Source of the DNA: Argyresthia goedartella | Lineage: Eukaryota; Arthropoda; Insecta; Lepidoptera; Argyresthiidae | Assembly: GCA_949825045.1 (NCBI GenBank) | Contig: OX463835.1 | Coordinates: 18,059,201-18,123,200, forward strand | Length of the DNA stretch: 64,000 nt | Direction: 5' to 3' | Shown here: positions 55,650-64,000 of the stretch, piece after piece | Position numbering within the stretch: position 1 is the first letter of the stretch | Layout: each line of letters opens with the position of its first letter | Program-made: the position numbers and the translations under genes | The notes under the pieces: generated by a model | What the model was told of the DNA's origin: nothing | Database searches by the model: none | What the model saw: the letters and a program-made list of their open reading frames with translations, nothing else

Positions 55650-56290
55650 AATATTATCTATAATATGGTGCAGAAAGTTAAACTTCCTCCAGAGACTGTC
55701 TTTACAGGAGAATTATTTGGAATTTTAAAAGCTTTGGAGTATATTCTTTTTCGTAAATTTCAACACACCGTCATCTTTACGGATTCACTGAGTTCCCTGC
55801 AGACACTTGATAGGTTTACGTTTAAACTAAAATTTTACTTTCCTATAATTTTCGACACTAGAGCAGCATTGTGGCATTTCAGGAAATGAAAGGGCAGATA
55901 AATTGGTCAATGATGGAGTGCAGTGTGGAGACACTTTTCCTTATATTTTTTTTACACATATACTTGGCCTTTGCCAAAAGTATTTTTATGTTCCGCTTGG
56001 AAGGACAAGTGGAACCAAAACAAGAACGGAGCACATTATAAAAGAATTCAAGCTGATATTGAAAAACCTCGGTTTTTTAGTTATTTTTTTGTAAAAATAA
56101 AACTTCACTGATGCGAATGAGACTGGGGCATGTTTGTACTCGGGCTCATTTGTACAAATTAAATATCGTGACTACTGCTGAGTGTCAATGTGGTGCAGAT
56201 TTGGCTGATTAGAACCATTTGTTCTTTTCATGTCGTCTTCTTGATCACTCCGATTTCTATAATTCTTTATAAACTTTGAATGTTCCTTTT
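55650..56290 (+). pseudogene. LINE RNase H and C-terminal relic
   Basis: TVFTGELFGILKALEYILF and HTVIFTDSLSSLQTL are the middle of an RNase H domain. Downstream, in another frame, RLGHVCTRAHLYKL, AECQCGADLAD and HLFFSCR give the Cys/His end typical of LINEs with RNase H. Several frame breaks. A fourth LINE type in the window. Confidence 0.75.
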
Positions 56291-56299
56291 TCTTCTTCC

Positions 56300-57310
56300 A
56301 CAGTATACTAAATTTATGCAATGTAAATATATATTCTATTATTATATGTATTTTCTTAATGAAAATAACATTAAATTGTAACCAAATATGTACATTTCAA
56401 GCAAATATGTACCTAGTTCCTAATCTCCCTGATCCTTTTCCTTACCATAATTTCTAATCCTAATATTTTCGTGTTTCGTTTCCTTACCTTTTGTCTTTGT
56501 AAATAAACTAAACACCTAAGTTGTTAGTGGCAAATGCGCATGTCGCACGAGTCCATAAAAAAAACTTACTCTCTCTCGCTCACCCATCATCATCATTCAT
56601 AAATTTTAATGGGAAATATTTAAACTGCAAACCAACGAACGAACGAACGAATCCTGGTTGGAGTGGTACAACTCCAGCCAGGATTATACCTAATCCGGTC
56701 AAATGGCCGGCATACCAGAGGGCACTTTTTTTTAAGGGGGGGGGGGGAATGACCTGCTCAATGTGATAGGAGAGGATTGTGAATAGAATCGACCGATTAA
56801 TGCAACCTTTAGCCAATATAGAAAGTTTGGACAGGGGAGGATATGTGATGGGAGAGCAGAAAAAATCTTCATGTTTCCTCATCTTCTGTGTCATGTGGTG
56901 TTGGTTGATTGTCTGGGTTCTGTTCTGCTGGGTTGTCCAAAGTGCTGTCAGTTTCGATGTCTTTTTCCGAAGCCTGGTATATTCATTTTGAGGCGACCCT
57001 AGCTTCATCCCTATTGTGTGCTTTTGCCATCTAGCAGCTAAGATTCTGTCCGTAGTATTTAATATAATCTTTCCAGGTGTATATGGGTCGACGACTTTCT
57101 TCTTACTAGTTTCGTAGTTCAGGGCGGCGTGGAATATGTGTTTTTAGGGGCATCCCCTGCAGGATGTCGTGTATTTTCCTATGTTTTGGGTGGTTTTCGG
57201 CTTTCTCGAACATGTCACTCAAGATCATGCGTTCATATTTTCTTAGTCTATGGTAAGGGCTGCGACTTTTAGTCCATATGAAATGCACGGTGAAATTAAC
57301 ATTTTGTATA
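56300..57310. other. Unassigned stretch
   Basis: Contains a GAAC tetranucleotide run (56636-56652), an 11-base G run (about 56739-56749), and minus-strand frames (57008-56580, 57351-57106) that look protein-like but match no family I recognise. Confidence 0.4.
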
Positions 57311-57890
57311 TTAACCTCCTGACTACAGAGACAAATTTTTGCTGCGATCAAGTTGATATTCAGAAATTGGCTTCAGAATAGGGTATTTTCTAACTAAAAA
57401 AATGCTGAAAAAATTCTACTCGTGGAAAATCTAGCTTTTCTTTATGTACTACATATGGGACATTGGGGCTTTATTACTATGATCGTCAAAAAATTATGTC
57501 CTATCATTAGGACTTGTGCGGTCAACTAGTAAGCTATGTATAGCAACAAAAAATACATTTTGTTGTTTTACTTGGGTTTTTATTTGTAAATCAGTGTTTT
57601 GAGATCAATATTACTTTCAAAATACTTAGAGGTCTTATACAAAAAATATCAGGAACCTTGAGTTACATTAATTACTTACAAAATCAAATTTCTCAGTTAG
57701 TTAAAAACAAAATAATAATAACGTGTCACTCTGCTAACACCTTTTAAAAACAATCCTATTAAATAAACAATATCTATAACACACAACATTTGAGTAGTTT
57801 TCACTTTAGCCCTTGGCATAAACAAACTTTATATTATTATGATTAATCTTATAATCTTACAAAAATAAATCAACAAATATGTAGATACAA

Positions 57891-59731
57891 TTAAACATTT
57901 TCATGAAAATCAGAGTAACAATTTCTGGTGGTAGTAAAACAAAGATAAATTTCACATTTCTGACAGTAAACTGTAGTTTTTTTGTAACAACCTTCTTTTC
58001 GGCACCTCATCTGTTTTGGCTCATGTTTTGGTAAATGCTTTGCTTGTTGTCCTCTGCGTTTTTGTGATGGTATGGGTTTTATTAAAACTTTTCTTTTCTT
58101 GTGCCTTGGTCTCAGCTCTTCGATAGAATCGTCACTTGAATCATCAGTTTTCTCATCATTTTCAACGATAAGTTCCGTTGCAAGCTCTAATTTAAAATCT
58201 CTCAATTTTGGAAGTCTCTTAACACCTTTCTTCTGTTCTCTTCCCTTGCACTGCAGGTAACTGTTGACTACTGCCAAGTCTACCATATGAGAAATTACTC
58301 GTATGGTCCATTTCTTTGTTCTGTTTCGTGACGGGCAGACTGCCAACATCCTATCTGTCAAATCTACTCCGCCCATGTTGGAGTTATATTGATTAATGAC
58401 TTCTGGCATGGTCACACTTTCATAAGCCTTGTTTTTCTTTGACCACCTCTGACACTGTGAAGATTCTTTATCAGCCAAAAATGTCGACAACATGAGAACA
58501 GATTTATTATCCATCCATCTCGTTACTGCCATCATCTGATTATCTCTATATTTCACCTCGGTCGTACCCCTCGCCTTTTTACTAAATACTTTTTCATCTT
58601 CCATGGGGCAATCTTTTGGCACTCTGTTGTGCATAATGGTACCAGTAGCGTTGAAGCCTCGACGAAGTAGTTCATCAGCTAGCTTAATCGATGTGAAGTA
58701 TCGGTCGAAGAAAAGCTCGTGTCCTGGTACAAGAGACGAGGTAAGCCCTATTATAACTGCTTCACCAAGTCCACAACCTTGTTGTCGAAGCTCTCCAAAA
58801 GTATTTTCTCCTTGATATACCTCGAAGTCAATCACAATGCCTTTAGGCGTGGCAAGGACAAAAGCTTTCAAGCCTAGAGGGTTAGGTTTGTTTGGACAGT
58901 ATTGTCGAACAGAACAATGTCCACTGAACGGAATTATCATCTCATCGATGGACAGTTTTTTTGATCTGTTTTGTTTCAGACAACCTTGTCGAATCCATTC
59001 TAACAACGGTCTTACTTTCCACAACTTGTCAGAATGGCACCTTTCGACAGTCACTCCTGGATCATAAACTATCTTCAGACTTGTACGAATTGCATAAAAT
59101 CTTGACCGAGTCATGGCTGATGCAATAAGGGGAACTCTCCATTTCTCTGACCAAAACATGTCGATTTGAGGATATTGTAAAGCAGCCATGACCATCGTAA
59201 TACCTAGATAGACTTTAAGTTCTTTCAGAGTGAGTAAAAGTGATCTCCCTTTTACGTGAACTTGCATTCTGTTGGTACAATCTACAATTATCTGGAGAGA
59301 ATCATCATTGAGATATTGTTTCAAGTAATCTTGATATGTCCAATGCTCATTGTTGACAGGTAAGTAAGCTGGCTCGTGTAATGGAGTATATGTTTCACCA
59401 AAAGAAGTAGCACTCCACTTGTCAGTGATGTTACTTTGTGCATTACGTTGTAGTCCACGTCCGCGTCCACGACCTCGACCTTGACCTGGACCGCGACCGC
59501 GACCTCGGCTGCCACGTCTACAAGAGTTTGCTGCCCTGACTGTTGAGTTTGACAATGTTGGCGAAGTTGGTGGCTGTAATTCTTCGATATGGTCCTCAGA
59601 ATCAGATGTAGTTTCCGCTCTTATATCTTCTTGTGTCAGCCTAAAGGGCGGATCACCATCATCAGAATCGCCGCTGGAATAATCAACATCAGACTCTGCC
59701 AAATATTCCAAAAGTTCTTGAGTCGATAGAT
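57891..59731 (-). CDS. piggyBac transposase, main exon (intact)
   Basis: PiggyBac-family transposases cut and paste DNA at TTAA sites. With exon 1 the protein is 627 residues. An acidic serine-rich N-terminus and an RG-rich low-complexity stretch (about residues 85-107) lead to the catalytic domain, with DDD residues in SIDEMI (~277), FFDRYFTS (~357) and GGVDLTDRM (~471). A basic linker (PRHKKRKVLIKP) precedes a C-terminal cysteine-rich zinc domain (CRKEGC ... CQKCEIYLC). No stop or frameshift. The exon opens at TTTTATTTTAG|AT, which joins exon 1 in phase. The unspliced frame extends upstream to 59816, but that stretch is intron-like. Either a young active transposon or a retained host gene. 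Confidence 0.88.
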
Positions 59732-59989
59732 CTAAAATAAAAATAAATACACATAAATTAACAACGGAGTTCCTAAATACAGAACATAAAAAAATATCCG
59801 TCAGCGTAATACCCAACGTGATTCCTACCCTTAGTACATAAAACTTTTGAGGTCAGTAAAATCTTGATTTTCTATTTTTGATTGAAAATACAATCATTAT
59901 TAGTTACTAATATTACATCTAAATGTAAAAAAATGAAAACATGCATGAAAACATGACATTTGGGTCATAATTACAATGGATTTATTTAC

Positions 59990-60032
59990 CTTTGCGCCGG
60001 CGCGCAGCCGCACCTCTCCTGTCGTCAGCCAT
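59990..60032 (-). CDS. piggyBac transposase, first exon
   Basis: The minus-strand ATG at 60032 gives MADDRRGAAARRRK, then donor AAAG|GTAAAT. Splicing to 59731 keeps the frame (K, D, LSTQELLEYL). The 258-bp intron has GT-AG ends. The basic short first exon is plausible for this family; proof needs transcripts. Confidence 0.65.
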
Positions 60033-60287
60033 TTTGAGAACTGTGTTGACTAGGTCTCAACAGCAGTAGACAAATTTTAGTTTCTTTAAATGATATAAGA
60101 TGTCACTAGTTGAACGTTTGCGCAATTTAATTCAAACCAAAGGAGATAGATTTTTTCAAACTTTTATGTCCTACCATTAGTCACTTTGCGGTCAGGAGGT
60201 GCGAGCTATATTTAAATTGCACATCAATAATACTTTTTTGCACAGCAAATATACTGATTTTCACAGCAAATATCAGGGCAAAATACT

Positions 60288-60375
60288 GCGGTAGCTTAGG
60301 TAAAGGGTAAAGGGGGTGAGCGAAGCGAAGCCCCCTTAATCCTTCGTATAAGGTTGAACATCTAAGGACAACAAT
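60288..60375 (+). repeat. Interspersed repeat, 'GGTAGCTTAGGTGAA' family, copy 4
   Basis: CTGCGGTAGCTTAGGTAAAG and GCGAAGCGAAGCCCCCTTAA. Confidence 0.6.
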
Positions 60376-60430
60376 AGTAGTTTATGTGACTGATACATAA
60401 TGCCTAATTATGTACAGTTACATACACCAG

Positions 60431-60700
60431 TTTATCTACACACATATCATAAGCTCTCTTTGATGTGTTCAGGAACCGCATGTTTGACCGGCATTGTGGC
60501 ATTGAGTTGTTTAGATTGTTCTGGAGTACCAACTTCACAGACAAAGTAGGGGCGGCACGGGCGCGTTCGAAATTTGAATGTCATAATGTTAAATATTCAG
60601 ATAAGAAATGAGTTTTTACAAAGTAGTTTAACATTATGCTGATCGTAACGTGCGGTTTTTGGACGCAGTAAATAGGGTTTATGATACGTGTGTAGATAAA
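60431..60700 (-). mobile_element. MITE family A, copy 5
   Basis: TTTATCTACACACATATCAT at the left and ATGATACGTGTGTAGATAAA at the right; internally deleted. Confidence 0.75.
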
Positions 60701-61977
60701 AGTACTTAAAACATAAAAAGTGTTTTTGCTGATCCTTTTATAATCACTCGCAGTGTGACCATATATGGCAGTTTCCTTCCTTTTTGGCTTTTTTAGTCCA
60801 GTAATTTAACCTCTGGCAGATTATGGTGACGTTTTATGAAACTGGCAGTTTTTGGCAGTATTTCACGACATTTAAATATAAGGGAAAAAAATACCCAATT
60901 TTAAAATTGCAACATCCACTTTACCTGTGGTCTGGGACTAAGACACATCTTTGTAACGTGTTATTACTTGTTGTGCTAATAATTCTTTCTATTATGAACT
61001 ATACGTAACGTAACATAATAAACATTATGTTCATAATAATCTTTATTCAGTAAAACATTGCACAATATTTAATTAATTTTATTTCTGTCTTCTTCTAAAC
61101 CATTCACTTTGGATAATAAAAATACTTCTCCACAATTTTGCAGACCAGATAAGTTTAATGACAATCAATAGCTTTGTTTTTCTGTTTTCAAGTTGGAAGA
61201 ATTTAATTTAATTTAATTCTTCCAAAGTATTTTTGTTTTCAAGTTTGTGTTTTTCACTTCACTTTTCAATTTATTAGTTTCAGTTTGACGCTCAATACGG
61301 AATTTTGTCAGGCAAAAATTTACCAAGTTAAAAACTTAAAAAATGGACTTCAAGTTCCAACTCTGTTTCTCCTTCCCCAGTCGGAATGAGAATGTAGTCT
61401 TTATACAAGAAAAGTCCTCATCAAAACTTTTGGTGAAGGGAACCACAAACCAAAACGTCATCTGCGTATCTTTTTATTTTTATTTTGTTGATTTTGTTCA
61501 AAAAGCGCTGAATAATTCTTTATAAAATTTATATGAAACTACCTCTAAAGCATGACCTACGGAACAAAGAAAAATCATCAAAATCCATTCATAATTGACG
61601 GAACAATCGCTTAACCAACATACAAGGAAAGCAAATGACCAATTGAGAACCTCCTCCTTTTTGAAGTCGGTCAATAAATATTTTTGTAAATCAAAGTATT
61701 TGTTCGATTCCAAATCGATATTCGATCGATGGTTTCTGAACGGCCATTTTGAATTTGACGTTAGCTGCCAATCAGGCAGTTTATGACAACTGACAGACGA
61801 AAGCCCTCGCAATGTAAACGCGTTTTGGTAAGGGTATTGAAATTAAATCGCAGGCCATCTGGAATGTATTCGGGTTTCCCTCAGGATTGTTAATATAGCT
61901 GAGTGTGTTATTGTTTCTCGAACCAGATAAAGTTCGCATTTTCGTGCCCGATTGTTTTTACCACGTAACATAACCTG
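60701..61977. other. Non-coding stretch, no gene seen
   Basis: AT-rich; GGAAGAATTTAATTTAATTT is part of a near-palindrome at 61195-61230. No motif-bearing frame on either strand. Confidence 0.5.
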
Positions 61978-62245
61978 TGTTGGAACACTGTGCTCATTGA
62001 AGCTGGCCCGCCAGTCATACCTGGTTGGCTGAAGAACCTGTCTACCAAGAAGAGCCTAGGGTGCACCCGGGCCTTGCAGAGAGACAGGAGGTTGACGGGA
62101 ACGAAGCACAGACCAGGTTAGATCGACCCCAATTAACTTCAGCTCGGTGAACCGCCGACGTTCACACTTCTTGGCAACTGATCGTTACGCTACCTCGTAG
62201 CTGATGGGCCCCTACGAGGTCATTAGGTGCTGAGAAGCCTGAACA
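61978..62245 (+). repeat. Putative 5' LTR of the second BEL/Pao element
   Basis: Starts TGTTGGAACACTGTGCTCAT, a common BEL-type opening, and ends CCTGAACA. It is directly followed, after three bases, by a TGGTAGC primer-binding-like sequence as in the first element. The right edge is better supported than the left; the 3' LTR is outside the window. Confidence 0.5.
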
Positions 62246-62248
62246 TTT

Positions 62249-62262
62249 TGGTAGCTAGAGAG
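62249..62262 (+). other. Putative primer-binding site of second BEL element
   Basis: TGGTAGCTAGAGAG aligns with TGGTAGCAGGAGCG of the first element, also three bases after the LTR. Confidence 0.5.
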
Positions 62263-62785
62263 TGGCTTCCTGAGATTTGCAGCCGTCAAGGGCTCCAGGA
62301 AGGCACGATTTGGGACTATCAATCTGTAGGTATAGGCGGTTAAGTAACTTGGTTGGTTCCTATATCCACATAGATTGGTAGTATTGTAAGCTATAGGTCT
62401 ATTGCTGGTAGTAGATAGACAGATATTGAATTGAAAATTGCATTGAATTACCAGTTAGTCAATCTATTAGTGGTCTAGTAATACTATTGAATGAATGTTT
62501 TGGTTAACATAGGTAGTTACATCTATTGATAGCAGGCTATTACATTGTTTTCAGTTTATAGCAATTTATAACTTGAACTAATATTGACTATCTGTGTGTG
62601 TTATAATGATAAAGGGAAACTAAATTGTATTTACAGAATTTATATAGATATAAAACTCGGTTCCTATTGTTTAAGGAAAACAACATTGTTTAAGTTGTGG
62701 TTTAGGGTTCCCTCGTTTGGGTTGTAGACTGGAGGGTCCAATAAAATTGAGTTACTGCAAATTGTGAGTAAGTATCGTTCCGATC

Positions 62786-64000
62786 ATGTTATCTGAAATC
62801 CAGAAGGGTGTTTCTAAGGAACTCAGATGGTTTTCCTCCGCACACGGTCTGATAGACCGTTTAGATAGGCATGATGTGGTATTGGAGCGGTCTATGGACG
62901 TTAAGGAACGTTACAATAGGGTGCTCGAATTGTCCGCGCAGGCGGAATCAGTTGATGGTTGCGCACCTGACAGGCTGTCACGGTTGATAGGGGATGTCGA
63001 CCAATGTATGGAGATGGCAGCTGCTATCACGCAGAAGGCTGCGGACATACGTAGACAGCGCGAGTCCAGCCATGGTGGTGACATTGAAGCACCTCTGCCG
63101 CTTCAGGGATCGGGGTCCAGGTTACCTGCCATAACTATGCCTACTTTTGACGGCGTGTCCGGTGAATGGATGAGCTTCATCAATCTGTTCGACAGTTTGG
63201 TGCACATGCGATCGGACATTACCAAGTCTGTCAAGATGGCTCAGCTGGTGGCAGCATTGAGGGGTGAGCCTAGGGAGCTGTTCGCTCAATTGACAGTTAC
63301 GGAGGGTAACTATGAAAAGGCCAGGCAATTGTTGGTCAGACGTTACCATAACAAACGGAGGTTGGCCGATGCCCAACTGAACCGTTTGTTTAGTATCCCG
63401 GTTGTGAACAAGGTCGGGGCCATACAGACGGAGGTTTTGAACCCATTGTTGTCCGTCACCAAGGCTCTAGAGAATCTTGGACTTCCGGTTGGTGAATGGT
63501 CGTACCTACTGTTGTACATTGTACTTTCCCGCCTACCCGCTGACGTGCAGACTCGTTTCGAACAGTCTCACGGGAGGTCGGCCGAGGACCTGCCCGCCTT
63601 CTCCGACTTGGTCGGATTCTTGGAAGAGGAGGCTCGTCGGGCAGAGAATTTGGGGTTGACGGTCACCCATCCTTCGGAGCCACAGAGAGCTGCCGGGAGC
63701 GCTGTGAGTAGGGGCCCTCCGACGAGGAAGGACCGCACCAACCGGCAGTCGTACGGGACTGTGAGTGAATTGACCCCACATGGTGAGACCTGCCCATGTT
63801 GTAGGCAGATTGGCCATGCTGTGGCCAATTGCAATAAGTTCGGGGAACTTAGGGTTCAGGGACGGCGCCGGATGGCCAAGCAGCGGAGCTGGTGTTTCCT
63901 GTGCCTCGGGCCACACATGGCTAGGGACTGCACGCGCACAAAAATGTGCGGATATTGTGGTGGGCCCCACAACAATCTGTTGTGCATGAACCGGTCCGGC
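62786..64000 (+). CDS. BEL/Pao gag, open to the window edge (partial)
   Basis: The ATG at 62786 opens 405 codons without a stop. The N-terminal half is helical; the capsid-like core follows with FINLFDSLVHMRSD, AALRGEPRELF and NRLFSIPVV. Three zinc knuckles lie near the edge (CPCCRQIGHAVANC; CFLCLGPHMARDC; CGYCGGPHNNLLC). It aligns end to end with the broken gag at 9792-8312 but is a different subfamily, with clear divergence. Protease, RT and integrase would follow to the right. Gag forms the reverse-transcribing particle. The frame looks young and possibly functional. Confidence 0.92.
   Translation, partial: MLSEIQKGVSKELRWFSSAHGLIDRLDRHDVVLERSMDVKERYNRVLELSAQAESVDGCAPDRLSRLIGDVDQCMEMAAAITQKAADIRRQRESSHGGDIEAPLPLQGSGSRLPAITMPTFDGVSGEWMSFINLFDSLVHMRSDITKSVKMAQLVAALRGEPRELFAQLTVTEGNYEKARQLLVRRYHNKRRLADAQLNRLFSIPVVNKVGAIQTEVLNPLLSVTKALENLGLPVGEWSYLLLYIVLSRLPADVQTRFEQSHGRSAEDLPAFSDLVGFLEEEARRAENLGLTVTHPSEPQRAAGSAVSRGPPTRKDRTNRQSYGTVSELTPHGETCPCCRQIGHAVANCNKFGELRVQGRRRMAKQRSWCFLCLGPHMARDCTRTKMCGYCGGPHNNLLCMNRSG

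Larger units (their letters stand above)
57315..60199 (-). mobile_element. piggyBac element (boundaries tentative)
   Basis: The unit would run from CCTCCTGAC after a TTAA (57311-57314) to GTCAGGAGG at 60191-60199. The right TTAA is not present, so either the end is mutated or the boundary is wrong. A sequence TTATGTCCTAYCATTAG lies near both ends but in the same orientation. The transposase gene inside is intact. Confidence 0.4.

Noticed and set aside
57498..60182. TTATGTCCTAYCATTAG repeats taken as TIRs of the piggyBac element
   Set aside because: The two copies are in the same, not inverted, orientation, so they cannot be terminal inverted repeats of one element.

Overview
The window is insect genomic DNA, most likely from a moth or butterfly. 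It has an AT-rich background, long introns, spliceosomal exon boundaries, tRNA-derived SINEs, short-tailed LINEs, and piggyBac, hAT, Tc1 and BEL/Pao elements. There are no bacterial operons or CRISPR arrays. The species cannot be fixed from the sequence alone.

One host gene is clear: the 5' half of a cytoplasmic methionyl-tRNA synthetase (MARS1) on the minus strand. Eleven exons at 42562, 40824, 33005, 30779, 28602, 24514, 23303, 20929, 19522, 17865 and 16046 (each given by its 5' base) join with compatible phases into 426 uninterrupted codons. They cover the GST-like N-terminal domain, the HLGN signature of the class I catalytic core, and the zinc-knuckle (connective peptide) region. The KMSKS half was not found below 15929, so the next intron probably exceeds 15.9 kb and leaves the window. 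A tiny upstream ORF whose stop overlaps the start codon lies just before the gene.

Left part (1-15.3 kb, downstream of exon 11): a CR1/L2-group LINE (4281-5088 and 11010-13112) is split by a young BEL/Pao LTR retroelement (5089-11004, minus strand, 5-bp target duplication ACGTT). That element has lost its reverse transcriptase and carries several frame breaks. A Tc1 relic abuts the LINE tail. A 32-bp minisatellite and a probable solo LTR follow.

Middle (15.3-42.6 kb): MARS1 exons with introns full of repeats. These include a 259-bp higher-order minisatellite next to the exon 11 acceptor, a decayed duplicate of exon 9, a TIR-bearing MITE family, SINEs, RTE and CR1-like LINE fragments, and a 3.9-kb hAT element (33609-37516) with perfect 15-bp TIRs and an 8-bp TTTTAGAT duplication.

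Right part (42.6-64 kb): no host gene was recognised. It holds a piggyBac-type MITE flanked by TTAA with a nested foldback, a Merlin/IS1016-like relic, a BEL solo LTR flanked by GATGT, and a second hAT relic. It also holds an apparently intact two-exon piggyBac transposase gene (60032-57891) and the 5' end of a second BEL/Pao element with an open gag running off the window.

I found no convincing new multi-gene system. The most notable observations are the duplicated MARS1 exon, the minisatellite at its splice site, the intact piggyBac gene with an intron, and an excess of short perfect palindromes, one of which disrupts an integrase.
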